64,000 bases of DNA from Bradyrhizobium elkanii WSM2783 (GTDB lineage Bacteria > Pseudomonadota > Alphaproteobacteria > Rhizobiales > Xanthobacteraceae): assembly GCF_000472865.1 (NCBI RefSeq), contig NZ_AXAP01000038.1, positions 25,602 to 89,601 of the forward strand, read 5' to 3'. The position numbers were made by a program, and so were the translations under genes. The notes under the pieces are model-generated. The model did not search any database. It saw nothing but the letters and a program-made list of their open reading frames with translations, and was not told the origin of the DNA. Below, piece after piece: positions 50,899 through 59,298 of this stretch; position 1 is the stretch's first letter, and each line of letters starts with the position of its first letter.

Positions 50899-52326
50899 AT
50901 GCGTGCCTACAAGGACCTTCGCGAATTCCTGTCCGCCCTCGAGCAAGAGCGGCAATTGCTGCGCATCCATGATCAGGTTCTTCCCGAACCGGACATTGCG
51001 GCCGCGGCCTGCGCCCTTACAGAGATCGGCGAGGACAGCCCCGCGATCTATTTCGACAACATCGCCGGCTACACCAGCGCTCGGGTCGCCATGAACATAC
51101 ATGGATCATGGAGCAACCATGCTCTCGCGCTTGGCATGGAAAAAGACGCCAGCATGCGCGATCAATTTTTTGAGTTCGTCCGACGCTTCCAGCAATATCC
51201 TGGCACATTGGAGCGCGTCGAGACCGCGCCCTGGCAGGAGGTTGTCGTCGACAAGGACGTGAACCTCTACGAACTGCTGCCGCTGTTTCGTCTCAACCGC
51301 GGCGATGGCGGCTACTTCATCGACAAAGCCTGCACCATCAGCCGAGACCTGGACGACTGGAACAATGACGATGTCGAGAACGTCGGCATCTATCGCCTGC
51401 AGGTCAAAGGACGAAATCGCCTTGGAATCCAGACTGTGCCGCAGCACGATATCGCGATCCATATGGCTCATGCGGAAGCCCGCGGCGAAGACTTGCCGGT
51501 CGCGATCGCGCTTGGGAACGAGCCCATCATCACGCTGATGGGCGCGACGCCGCTGCTCTACGATCAGCTCGAATACAAGATGGCGGCCGTGATGCAGGGC
51601 GCGCCATACCGTGTCGTCAAGACTGCAAAGGGCCTGGATGTCCCCTGGGGATCCGAATATGTGCTGGAGGGCCGCCTGCTTTGCGGACAGCGCGAGACCG
51701 AGGGGCCGTTTGGTGAATTCCCCGGCTATTATTCGGGATGCCATAAATATCCGGTGATCGAGATCGATCGCGTGTCGCACCGCAAGGATCCGGTCTACGA
51801 CGCGGTCTATGTGGGGCGGCCCTGGACCGAGCTCGACTTCCTGCAAGCCATGACGACGAGCGCGCCGATCTTCCTTCAACTCAAGACGACGTTTCCCGAA
51901 GTCGTTGCCGTCAATGCACTCTATACCCACGGTCTGGTGGTCGTCGTCTCGACAAAAATCCGCTATGGCGGCTTCGCCAAATATGTGGGCTTGCGCGTGC
52001 TAACCACGACCCATGGTCTCGGATACGCAAAAGTCGTGATCGTTGTTGACGAGCAAGTCGACCCGTTCGATCTTAAGCAGGTGATGTGGGCGATATCGGT
52101 GAAGGTAAACCCTGCGGGCGACATCGTGACCATCCCGAATCTCGCAGAGAATCTTCTGGATCCGGCCTGCAGTCCGGCCGGCGTGGTGACCAAGATGATC
52201 ATCGACGCCACCACGCCGATCGCGCCTGACATCCGCGGCGACTATGGCGAGGAACTCGACAAGCCGCAGCACACCGATCAGTGGCGGACCAAGCTTATGG
52301 CTCTGGCGAAGGAGATGCGGACATGA
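50899..52326 (+). CDS. vdcC: UbiD family decarboxylase (VdcC/phenolic acid decarboxylase subunit C type)
   Basis: 475 residues. UbiD enzymes use prenylated FMN to decarboxylate aromatic acids reversibly. Start MRAYKDLREFLSALEQERQL, then NMIHGSW-type and YRLQVKGRNRLGIQ segments, the FGEFPGYYSG motif near 273-282, and WAISVKVNPAGDIVTIPN are conserved. The catalytic Arg-Glu-Glu set is likely intact but was not mapped individually. The VdcD-like small subunit follows with a 4-base overlap, pointing to the vanillate/4-hydroxybenzoate/phenolic-acid decarboxylase group. The UbiX-like partner (vdcB) that makes the cofactor is not in the window. Confidence 0.9.
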   Translation: MRAYKDLREFLSALEQERQLLRIHDQVLPEPDIAAAACALTEIGEDSPAIYFDNIAGYTSARVAMNIHGSWSNHALALGMEKDASMRDQFFEFVRRFQQYPGTLERVETAPWQEVVVDKDVNLYELLPLFRLNRGDGGYFIDKACTISRDLDDWNNDDVENVGIYRLQVKGRNRLGIQTVPQHDIAIHMAHAEARGEDLPVAIALGNEPIITLMGATPLLYDQLEYKMAAVMQGAPYRVVKTAKGLDVPWGSEYVLEGRLLCGQRETEGPFGEFPGYYSGCHKYPVIEIDRVSHRKDPVYDAVYVGRPWTELDFLQAMTTSAPIFLQLKTTFPEVVAVNALYTHGLVVVVSTKIRYGGFAKYVGLRVLTTTHGLGYAKVVIVVDEQVDPFDLKQVMWAISVKVNPAGDIVTIPNLAENLLDPACSPAGVVTKMIIDATTPIAPDIRGDYGEELDKPQHTDQWRTKLMALAKEMRT

Positions 52327-52583
52327 CGGCGACAACCGCCGACACTCTTCCGGCCGCATGTCCGCGATGTCGATCAGGCAAGATCGAGGTCCGCAGCAAA
52401 TCTCCCGTTGCCGGGGTCTGGACCGTGTTCGGTTGTCCGACATGCCTCTATGTCTGGAGATCGACCGAGCCGGAGGAGAACGTGAACCCGGACAAATATC
52501 CCGTCGCCTTTCGGCTGCGCCCCGAGGATCTTGCCAATCTGCAGGTGGTTCCACCGATTCCACCGCGCGGGTCATCCTCGTGA
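52323..52583 (+). CDS. vdcD: VdcD-like small subunit of hydroxyarylic acid decarboxylase
   Basis: 86 residues. A zinc-ribbon-like Cys pair set (CPRCRSGKIEV and FGCPTCLYVWRSTEP) followed by NPDKYPVAFRLRPEDLANL is the standard pattern of the small D subunit of BsdBCD/VdcBCD decarboxylases. Its exact function is unclear. It overlaps vdcC by 4 bases (ATGA). Start ATG 52323. Confidence 0.9.
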   Translation: MTATTADTLPAACPRCRSGKIEVRSKSPVAGVWTVFGCPTCLYVWRSTEPEENVNPDKYPVAFRLRPEDLANLQVVPPIPPRGSSS

Positions 52584-52606
52584 GTCCGTGCAGGACATTG
52601 GCCATT

Positions 52607-52710
52607 GTCATTCCGGGGCGATGCGAAGCATCGAGCCCGGAATCTATTTCTCCACTTGCGCCTGCGGCCCAATGGATTCCGGGCTCGCGCTGCGCGCGCC
52701 CCGGAATGAC
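52607..52710. repeat. dispersed palindromic element (gtcattccggggc type)
   Basis: GTCATTCCGGGGCGATGCG at the left and GCGCGCCCCGGAATGAC at the right are inverted, with inner CGAGCCCGGAATC / GATTCCGGGCTCG arms. A half copy is at 53809-53850. It lies after vdcD, in the gap before the convergent Usp gene, and may serve as its terminator. Confidence 0.7.
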
Positions 52711-52796
52711 GGACAGTGAGAGTTTCTCGGCCATCCCTCGTGACGCCGCTTCGCGATGCCCGGAAGACACCTAGGGCAGTCCGGTGGGCACGATTT

Positions 52797-53636
52797 TCAA
52801 TGCGCCATCAATAACGGCAAGTCTGCGTGTTCCATGATGTGGCTGGTGGCGCCGCCGAAAATCATTTGCCGCAGCCTGGTCCTTGTGAAGGCTCCCTTGA
52901 TCAATAGATCGCAGCCGTCCGCCTTGGCCGCGGCGAGCACCGCTTCGCCGGTGCTGCGACCGTTCAGCTCGATGCTCAGGGGCTCTGCGGCAATGCCATT
53001 GTACCGCAATTGCTTGCGCACCTGATCGGCCGATGGACCCGGCACATCCTGTCCGCCGATGACAGTCAACACCGTCACGCGTCCGGCCAGGTGCAATAGC
53101 GGCATCGCCAACGCGTTGGCGCGGGCCTGCTCGGTGCTGCCATTCCAGTGGATCATGATGTTGGTCGCGATCTGTTTCGGAGCAGTCGGCGGCGACAGCA
53201 CAACAGGCCGACCGCTTTCGAACAATCCCGACTCGACCGCCCGCCGATAGAGAGGGTCCGTAGCAGCACCCGGCCTGCTCATCACAATCACATCGAACAC
53301 GCGGCCATGGCTGCCGACGAGGCCCTCGCCCGGCGGCACCTCGGCGAACCAGCTATACCAAGGTCGGTCCGCGGTCATTTTCGCAGCAGCAACACCGTGC
53401 TGCTGCATGAAAGTCTCGAACAGCTCGCGCTCGCCCGCCGCCTCCGCTTCGCGCCGCACCCGATAGGTTTCCATGGAATAGCTGCTGGCCAGCCCCGCCA
53501 CGACAAACTCAGGCGTGCCAAACCACAGTGGAACCCCCTCGATATAGGCGCCGGTGCGCCGCGCGAGCAGCACCGCCGTTTCGAGTGTGGATGTCATGGC
53601 CGGGGTATTTTGGGTCGGTACCAAAATCGTCTTCAT
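52797..53636 (-). CDS. universal stress protein (UspA family)
   Basis: 279 residues, cytoplasmic. MKTILVPTQNTPAMTSTLET starts the first Usp-like region, and the C-terminal half has NIMIHWNGSTEQARANALAM and KGAFTRTRLRQMIFGGATSH with the expected position of the ATP-binding glycines. This resembles tandem-Usp proteins of rhizobia where the first domain is degenerate. It stands alone on the minus strand. ATG 53636 is used because the frame to 53690 lacks a good RBS. Confidence 0.85.
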   Translation of the reverse strand: MKTILVPTQNTPAMTSTLETAVLLARRTGAYIEGVPLWFGTPEFVVAGLASSYSMETYRVRREAEAAGERELFETFMQQHGVAAAKMTADRPWYSWFAEVPPGEGLVGSHGRVFDVIVMSRPGAATDPLYRRAVESGLFESGRPVVLSPPTAPKQIATNIMIHWNGSTEQARANALAMPLLHLAGRVTVLTVIGGQDVPGPSADQVRKQLRYNGIAAEPLSIELNGRSTGEAVLAAAKADGCDLLIKGAFTRTRLRQMIFGGATSHIMEHADLPLLMAH

Positions 53637-53758
53637 TGTCAGCTCCCGCCCGTTGCAGATGAACGATAGTCCAGGCAGCCAAAACGGCACTGACTTTCGA
53701 TATGGTAGACCTTCGGGACGGGATCGCCAACGCCGAGTGCATTGCGAAATCGAGCTAT

Positions 53759-53776
53759 GATGTGCAATTGCACATC
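53759..53776. other. perfect 18-base palindrome
   Basis: GATGTGCAATTGCACATC is perfectly symmetric. It lies in the 251-base gap between the Usp gene and dnaE2, next to a half repeat. It may be an operator for the Usp gene or a relic; no protein can be assigned. Confidence 0.35.
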
Positions 53777-53808
53777 AGAGAATCCATTTCGCCGCAGAGT
53801 ATGCCGCC

Positions 53809-53850
53809 TGATGGATTCCGGGTTCGCCCTTCGGGCGCCCCGGAATGACG
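53809..53850. repeat. half copy of the gtcattccggggc palindromic element
   Basis: GATGGATTCCGGGTTCGCCC followed by GGGCGCCCCGGAATGAC matches the right half of the element at 52607-52710. It lies just beyond the 3' end of dnaE2. Confidence 0.6.
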
Positions 53851-53887
53851 ATGGTGGTTGTGGCGACAGCGACGACAGCGGCGGGAT

Positions 53888-56800
53888 TCAATGGAAATCG
53901 CGTGAGGGCGGCAGAATGCGGACGTTGCGGGGGTGGCGGATTCTTTGCGGGGAGTTTTCGCCGTGGTCGCGGCGGTCGTCGTTGAGGGGTTCGACCAAAG
54001 CCGGGCCGGCCGGCACGGCAGGCTTGGCGCTGAAGGCGTCGTTGGAGAGATTGATGAGGTCATAGGAGCGATCGATCATGCGCTGCGCGACCAGGTGCGT
54101 CACCTGCTCCGGGCTACTTTGGATATAGCCTTCGACCAGGATCAGCCGCGCGCCCATCACTTCTTTCCGGTATTGCTCCATCACCTTCGGCCACACCACG
54201 ATATTGGCGATCCCGGTCTCGTCCTCGAGCGTCATGAACACCACGCCATTGGCGCTGCCCGGGCGCTGCCGCACCAGCACCACGCCGGCGCAGCGGACGC
54301 GGCGCCTATCGTTCCGATGGCAGATCTCCTGGCAGGGCACGACGCGCTCTTTTGCAAACATCGCGCGCAGGAACTCCATCGGGTGGCCTTTCAGCGACAG
54401 GCGGATGGTCTGGTAGTCGGCGACCACCTGCTCCTGCCGCGGCATCTGCGGCAAGGGTTTTGCGTTCTCGTCCGGCTGCTCGCGGGCAACAGCGGCTTCG
54501 AACAGAGGCAAAGGCACGTCGTCGGGCAGCCGCCGCACTGCCCAGAGCGCGGCGCGGCGATCAAGCCCGATCGAGCGGAAGGCATCGGCGTCCGCAAGCA
54601 GGATCAACGCGCGCTTGGGCAGGCCGGTGTCGCGGGCGAAATCCTCCAGCGAGGTGAAGGGACGCCGCTGCCGCGCAGCGACAATGCGGTCAGCCCAGTC
54701 GATTTCTTCACCTCTCCCATAGGGAGAGGTCGCGCCCAACGGGTCGCGCCGAAGGCGCGCCCGATGACAGGCTCCAGCGCGGGTGAGGGGCGCGGTCTCT
54801 CGTGGGACCTGAGCCCCCTCACCCGACTTGCACATGGTCATATGCAAGTCGACCTCTCCCCGCTGGGGAGAGGTGGGAGCGTGCGGCAACATCGCAGGTT
54901 CACCATGGAATGACGCCTGGATTTGCTTCAGCTTCTCCTCATCCGGGTCTTTCCAGTTGAAGCCGTCGATCTGGCGGAAGCCTAGCCTCACGGCACAGTG
55001 CTTACCGCTGCCCTCCTCCAACATGTTCTGGGCGAAGCTGTAGGATATGTCGATCTCTCGAACCTCGACGCCGTTCTTGCGGGCGTCGCCGACGATCTGC
55101 GCAGGGGCGTAAAAGCCCATCGGTTGCGAGTTGAGCAGTGCGCAGCAGAAGGCGTCGGGGTGATGATGCTTGAGCCAGGAGGAGATGTAGACGAGTTGGG
55201 CAAAACTCGCGGCATGGCTTTCCGGGAAGCCGTAGGAGCCAAAACCCTTGATCTGGTCGAAGCAGCTTCTGGCGAATTCGCCATCATAGCCGCGTGCGAC
55301 CATGTTGCCGATCAGCTTGTCCTCGTACTTGCCGATGGTGCCGAGATTGCGGAAGGTCGCCATCGAGCGGCGCAGGCCATTGGCCTTTTCGGAGGTGAAT
55401 TTTGCGGCTTCGATGGCGATCCGCATCGCCTGCTCCTGGAACAGCGGCACGCCGAGGGTCTTGTGCAGCACCCTGTACAATTCGTCTGCAGGACCGTGCT
55501 CCGGTGACGGTGATGGATAGCTCACCTTCTCCTGCTTGTTTCGCCGGCGCAGATAGGGATGCACCATGTCACCCTGGATCGGCCCCGGGCGCACGATCGC
55601 GACCTCGATGACGAGGTCATAGAATTCCCGCGGTTTCAAGCGCGGCAGCATGTTCATCTGCGCGCGGCTCTCGACCTGGAACACGCCGAGCGATTCACCG
55701 CGGCACAGCATGTCATAGACTTTTTCGTCTTCCTGCGGGACCGTCGCAAGCTCGTATCGCTCGCCCTTGTGATCGGCGATCAGGTCAAAGCTCTTGCGGA
55801 TGCAGGTCAGCATGCCCAGCGCCAGCACGTCGACCTTCATCATGTTGAGCGCGTCGACGTCGTCCTTGTCCCATTCGATGAAGGTGCGGTCTTCCATCGC
55901 GGCATTGCCGATCGGCACGTAGGTGTCGAGCCTATCCTGCGTCAGCACGTAGCCGCCGACATGCTGCGAGAGATGGCGCGGGAATTCGATCAGCTCGGTG
56001 GCAAGATCGACGGCGAGTCCGATCATCTCGTTCCTGGGGTCGAGCCCCGCCTGCCGCACCTGCATGTCGTTGAGGCCCTTGCCCCAGCTTCCCCACACAG
56101 TATCGGCGAGCGCGGCGGTGACGTCCTCGGTCAGCCCCAGCGCCTTGCCGACGTCGCGGATCGCGCTGCGCGGACGATAATGGATGACGGTTGCGATGAT
56201 GGCGGCGCGGTGACGGCCATAGCGGCGATAGACATATTGCATCACCTCCTCGCGCCGCGAATGCTCGAAATCGACGTCGATGTCGGGCGGCTCCAGCCGC
56301 TCTTTCGAGATGAAGCGCTCGAACAGGAGATCGACCTTGGTCGGATCGACCGAGGTGATGCCGAGCACGTAGCACACGGCCGAGTTTGCCGCCGATCCCC
56401 GCCCCTGGCACAGAATGCCCTGGCTGCGCGCGTAACGGACAATGTCGTGCACGGTCAGGAAATAATGCGCGTATTTCAGCTCGGCGATCAGCGCGAGCTC
56501 CTTGTGCAAGGTGGCGCGAAGCGTGTCGTCGATCTTGCCGCCGAAATAATTGATGACACCGGCCCAGGTCAGGTCTTCGAGATGCTGCTGCGCGGTCTTG
56601 CCCGGCGGCACCGGCTCATCGGGATATTGGTATTTGAGCTGGTCGAGCGAGAAGGTGATGCGGTCGGCAAAGCGCATGGTCTCGACGATCGCGTCGGGAA
56701 AATCGCGGAACAGCCGCGCCATCTCCTGCGCAGGTTTCAGATGCCGCTCGGCATTGGCTTCCAGTCTTTTGCCGATCGCATCGATCGTCGTCTTCTCCCT

Positions 56801-57448
56801 GATACAGGTGAGCACATCCTGCAGCGGGCGGCGCGCGGGATGGTGATAGAGCACTTCGTTGGTTGCGAGCAGCGGCACGTCTGCTGTCGTCGCAAGGTGA
56901 TGCAATCGTGCCAGGCGCCGCTTGTCGTCGCCACGATAGAGAAGGCTTGCGGCGAGCCATACGCCATCGGCACGGCTTGCTTTCAGGCGTTCGAGCAGAT
57001 CGAGCGACTCTGTCGTCTCGAAACGATGCGGCAAGGACAGCACCAGGAGCTGGTCTTCGGCGAATTCCAGGAGATCGCTCAGCTTCAGATGGCACTCACC
57101 CTTTTCGATCCTCTTGATGTCATCGCCGCGCTTGCCGCGGGTGAGGAGCTGACACAGCCGGCCGTAAGCCGCGCGGTCGCGCGGATAGACCAGGATGTCA
57201 GGCGTGCCGTCCATGAAGACGATGCGCGAACCGATCAGGAGCTTTGGCGGATGTGTCACTTTCGAATTTTCGAGCTCCTTGTAGGCACGGACCACACCGG
57301 CGAGCGTGTTGCGGTCGGCAAGCCCGATCACGGGGATGCGGAGAATGCTCGCCTGATGCACATAGGCGCGCGGATCCGATCCGCCGCGCAGGAAGGAGAA
57401 ATTGCTTGTGATGCCGATCTCGGCATAGTCGGGAGCCGGTTCCATCAT
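53888..57448 (-). CDS. dnaE2: error-prone DNA polymerase DnaE2 with in-frame repeat insertion
   Basis: 1186 residues; family members are usually about 1050-1100. DnaE2 is the SOS-induced C-family polymerase acting with ImuA and ImuB in translesion synthesis. N-terminal PHP domain (YAEIGITSNFSFLRGGSDPR near 8), the polymerase core (PPDIDVDFEHSRREEVMQYV, catalytic Asp residues), the tandem HhH region and a C-terminal OB fold (CAGVVLVRQRPGSANGVVFM) are present. Residues about 859-913 are encoded by a palindromic element (54710-54874) that keeps the frame open and adds ~55 residues between the polymerase core and the HhH region. The gene overlaps imuB by 4 bases (ATGA). Function with the insert is untested. 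Confidence 0.93.
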   Translation of the reverse strand: MMEPAPDYAEIGITSNFSFLRGGSDPRAYVHQASILRIPVIGLADRNTLAGVVRAYKELENSKVTHPPKLLIGSRIVFMDGTPDILVYPRDRAAYGRLCQLLTRGKRGDDIKRIEKGECHLKLSDLLEFAEDQLLVLSLPHRFETTESLDLLERLKASRADGVWLAASLLYRGDDKRRLARLHHLATTADVPLLATNEVLYHHPARRPLQDVLTCIREKTTIDAIGKRLEANAERHLKPAQEMARLFRDFPDAIVETMRFADRITFSLDQLKYQYPDEPVPPGKTAQQHLEDLTWAGVINYFGGKIDDTLRATLHKELALIAELKYAHYFLTVHDIVRYARSQGILCQGRGSAANSAVCYVLGITSVDPTKVDLLFERFISKERLEPPDIDVDFEHSRREEVMQYVYRRYGRHRAAIIATVIHYRPRSAIRDVGKALGLTEDVTAALADTVWGSWGKGLNDMQVRQAGLDPRNEMIGLAVDLATELIEFPRHLSQHVGGYVLTQDRLDTYVPIGNAAMEDRTFIEWDKDDVDALNMMKVDVLALGMLTCIRKSFDLIADHKGERYELATVPQEDEKVYDMLCRGESLGVFQVESRAQMNMLPRLKPREFYDLVIEVAIVRPGPIQGDMVHPYLRRRNKQEKVSYPSPSPEHGPADELYRVLHKTLGVPLFQEQAMRIAIEAAKFTSEKANGLRRSMATFRNLGTIGKYEDKLIGNMVARGYDGEFARSCFDQIKGFGSYGFPESHAASFAQLVYISSWLKHHHPDAFCCALLNSQPMGFYAPAQIVGDARKNGVEVREIDISYSFAQNMLEEGSGKHCAVRLGFRQIDGFNWKDPDEEKLKQIQASFHGEPAMLPHAPTSPQRGEVDLHMTMCKSGEGAQVPRETAPLTRAGACHRARLRRDPLGATSPYGRGEEIDWADRIVAARQRRPFTSLEDFARDTGLPKRALILLADADAFRSIGLDRRAALWAVRRLPDDVPLPLFEAAVAREQPDENAKPLPQMPRQEQVVADYQTIRLSLKGHPMEFLRAMFAKERVVPCQEICHRNDRRRVRCAGVVLVRQRPGSANGVVFMTLEDETGIANIVVWPKVMEQYRKEVMGARLILVEGYIQSSPEQVTHLVAQRMIDRSYDLINLSNDAFSAKPAVPAGPALVEPLNDDRRDHGENSPQRIRHPRNVRILPPSRDFH
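54710..54874. repeat. palindromic element inside dnaE2 coding frame
   Basis: Arms ACCTCTCCC...GGGAGAGGT appear at both ends, with GGGTGAGGGG / CCCCCTCACCC arms and a GACTTGCA/TGCAAGTC pair. Its length (165) is a multiple of three and it has no stop in the dnaE2 frame. The 3' two-thirds is nearly identical to 58937-59076 in imuB. Confidence 0.85.
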
Positions 57449-59298
57449 GCGAAAAGCCCATGCACGAACCAGTTGGCGGGAATGGGCTTGCCGTCTTCGT
57501 CGATCAGTTCGCTGTCGTAAAGGCCGTCGCGAAAGATCCAGAAGCGCAGGCCCTGCTCGTCCTCGACGCGGAAATAGTCGCGCGTCAGCACCTTCCCGTC
57601 CTGCTGCCACCATTCCATGGCGATGCGCTCGGGACCCTCGACCCGCACCACCTGATGCGTAGCGCGTCGCCAGGTGAAGCGATGCGGCGGTCCATCCGGT
57701 ACGGTGGCGAACGGCACCTTGATCGGCTCCGGCCTTTCGAACAGGCGCAGCGGACGGAGCGGCGGTTCACCCTCGGCGCGCGCGGGCCAGGCGGCTTGCG
57801 AGGCCGCGGCCAGATGATGCTGCGCAGGGGCGGCAAGCGCCGCGCGCTCGGGGATATGGGTGTCCTCCGGCAGGTACACGACCACGCGCTTGCCGCCGAT
57901 GCGGGCGGCGATGCGGTCGATCAGCGCGGCAAGCTCGTCATTGTCATGGACATGGGCATCGAGATCGCGCTGCTGCTGCACCACGATCTCGGTACGACCA
58001 GCCGACAGGCGGATCAGGTCGAAGCCGAAGCCGGGATCGAGGGGATCGCTCAGTGCATCGAGCCGCTCGCGGAACAGGCGGTCGATCACCTCGGGCTTCG
58101 TGACCGCGCGCCCGGTCTCGACGGCAAGCGTGCGCACCGCGCCGTCGGTGCGGAAGAAGCCTGCTTCCAGCTTCCGCGCGCCCTTGCCCTGCTTGTCCAT
58201 CGCCTGGACCAGCATCTTGGCGAGGTTCTGCAGCGTCAGCGCGATCATGGGCTCGGTCGTGACCGGCTCAGGAAACCGCTTTTCGACGATGTAGTCAGGC
58301 AATGGCTTGCGCGGACTGATCGGCGCATCGCCCTGCCCCAGCGCGTGCTCGAGCCGCGTGGTGAAGGCAGCACCGAAACGCGCCGCAATCTCATGGCGCG
58401 CGCGGGCAGCAACATCGCCGATCGTCTTCAAGCCGGCGCGGCGCAGGCCTTTGGTGATCGTCTCATCGGCGCCCAATGCCGAGATCGGCAGAGGGCTGAC
58501 AGCTTCGACCTCCGCACCATCCTCGATGATCCTGCCTGACGAATGCCGCGTCAGCGTACGGGCGCAAACCGAGGTGGCTGCGATCGCGCCGCTGACGGCA
58601 AAGCCGCGCCGACTGAGAGCGCTGCAGATGATCTGCAGCATCGCGTGTTCGCCGCCGAACAGATGGGCGCAGCCGGTGATATCGAGGAAGAGACCGTAGG
58701 GCGGGTCGAGCGCCACCAGAGGTGTGAAGCGGTCGCACCAGTCGGCGATGTCATTGAGCGTTTTGGCATCCGCGACCTCGTCGGCATCATAGACCGTCAG
58801 TTCCGGGCAGATCGCGCGGGCATTGGCGAGTGGCAGGCCAGTCGACAGCCCGCTTCGCGCGGCGATGTCGTCGAGAGAGTGGATGACGAGCGCGTTGTGC
58901 TCCTTGATGACGACAACGCTGGGGATTTCTTTCTTCACCTCTCCCATAGGGAGAGGTCGGATCGCATCGTTAGATGCGATCCGGGTGAGGGGTGCGGTCT
59001 CTCGCGGGACCTGAGCCCCCTCACCCGACTTGCACATAGCCATGTGCAAGTCGACCTCTCCCCGTTGGGGAGAGGTGGGAACTCGCGGCGATACCGGTTC
59101 GATCAAGGAGACCGCGTGACTCGCGGAGACACCCCCACCCCAGCCCTCCCCCGCTTGCGGGAGAGGGGGTGCGGCGCCCGTGTGGCGATCAACTGGCGAG
59201 GCGCTGCTTCGCGCCAGTTGCCGCTTGATCCGATCGATGGGCAGGCGCGGCAGCCACAGGCTGAGGATACGCCGACGGTTCACTGAAAAGGCACTCAT
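57445..59298 (-). CDS. imuB: ImuB, Y-family-like translesion protein with in-frame repeat insertion
   Basis: 617 residues; typical ImuB proteins have about 500-530. ImuB is a catalytically dead Y-family homologue that links ImuA and DnaE2 to the beta clamp. It begins MSAFSVNRRRILSLWLPRLP as expected, but residues about 42-121 come from repeats: one of the CTCCCCCGC-GGGGGAG type (59131-59175) and one of the ACCTCTCC type (58937-59076). The family sequence resumes at VVIKEHNALVIHSLDD. The rest (e.g. LFLDITGCAHLFGGEHAMLQ, TIGDVAARARHEIAARFG, C-terminal DEQGLRFWIFRDGLYDSE) looks intact. It overlaps imuA by 110 bases and dnaE2 by 4. Confidence 0.92.
   Translation of the reverse strand: MSAFSVNRRRILSLWLPRLPIDRIKRQLARSSASPVDRHTGAAPPLPQAGEGWGGGVSASHAVSLIEPVSPRVPTSPQRGEVDLHMAMCKSGEGAQVPRETAPLTRIASNDAIRPLPMGEVKKEIPSVVVIKEHNALVIHSLDDIAARSGLSTGLPLANARAICPELTVYDADEVADAKTLNDIADWCDRFTPLVALDPPYGLFLDITGCAHLFGGEHAMLQIICSALSRRGFAVSGAIAATSVCARTLTRHSSGRIIEDGAEVEAVSPLPISALGADETITKGLRRAGLKTIGDVAARARHEIAARFGAAFTTRLEHALGQGDAPISPRKPLPDYIVEKRFPEPVTTEPMIALTLQNLAKMLVQAMDKQGKGARKLEAGFFRTDGAVRTLAVETGRAVTKPEVIDRLFRERLDALSDPLDPGFGFDLIRLSAGRTEIVVQQQRDLDAHVHDNDELAALIDRIAARIGGKRVVVYLPEDTHIPERAALAAPAQHHLAAASQAAWPARAEGEPPLRPLRLFERPEPIKVPFATVPDGPPHRFTWRRATHQVVRVEGPERIAMEWWQQDGKVLTRDYFRVEDEQGLRFWIFRDGLYDSELIDEDGKPIPANWFVHGLFA
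58937..59175. repeat. two adjacent palindromic elements inside imuB coding frame
   Basis: 58937-59076 has the ACCTCTCCC/GGGAGAGGT arms and shares most of its sequence with the dnaE2 copy. 59131-59175 is a second type: CACCCCAGCCCTCCCCCGC / GCGGGAGAGGGGG. Together with the linker between them they add about 80 codons with no stop. Confidence 0.85.

Noticed and set aside
55559..57520. 653-codon plus-strand ORF opposite dnaE2
   Set aside because: Antisense shadow of the polymerase reading frame; composition is typical of a shadow (Arg/Ala/His/Asp-rich) and it shows no motifs.
53888..59298. imuB and dnaE2 considered as pseudogenes because of repeat insertions
   Set aside because: Both frames remain open throughout, start/stop overlaps are normal and core motifs are intact, so I keep them as genes.
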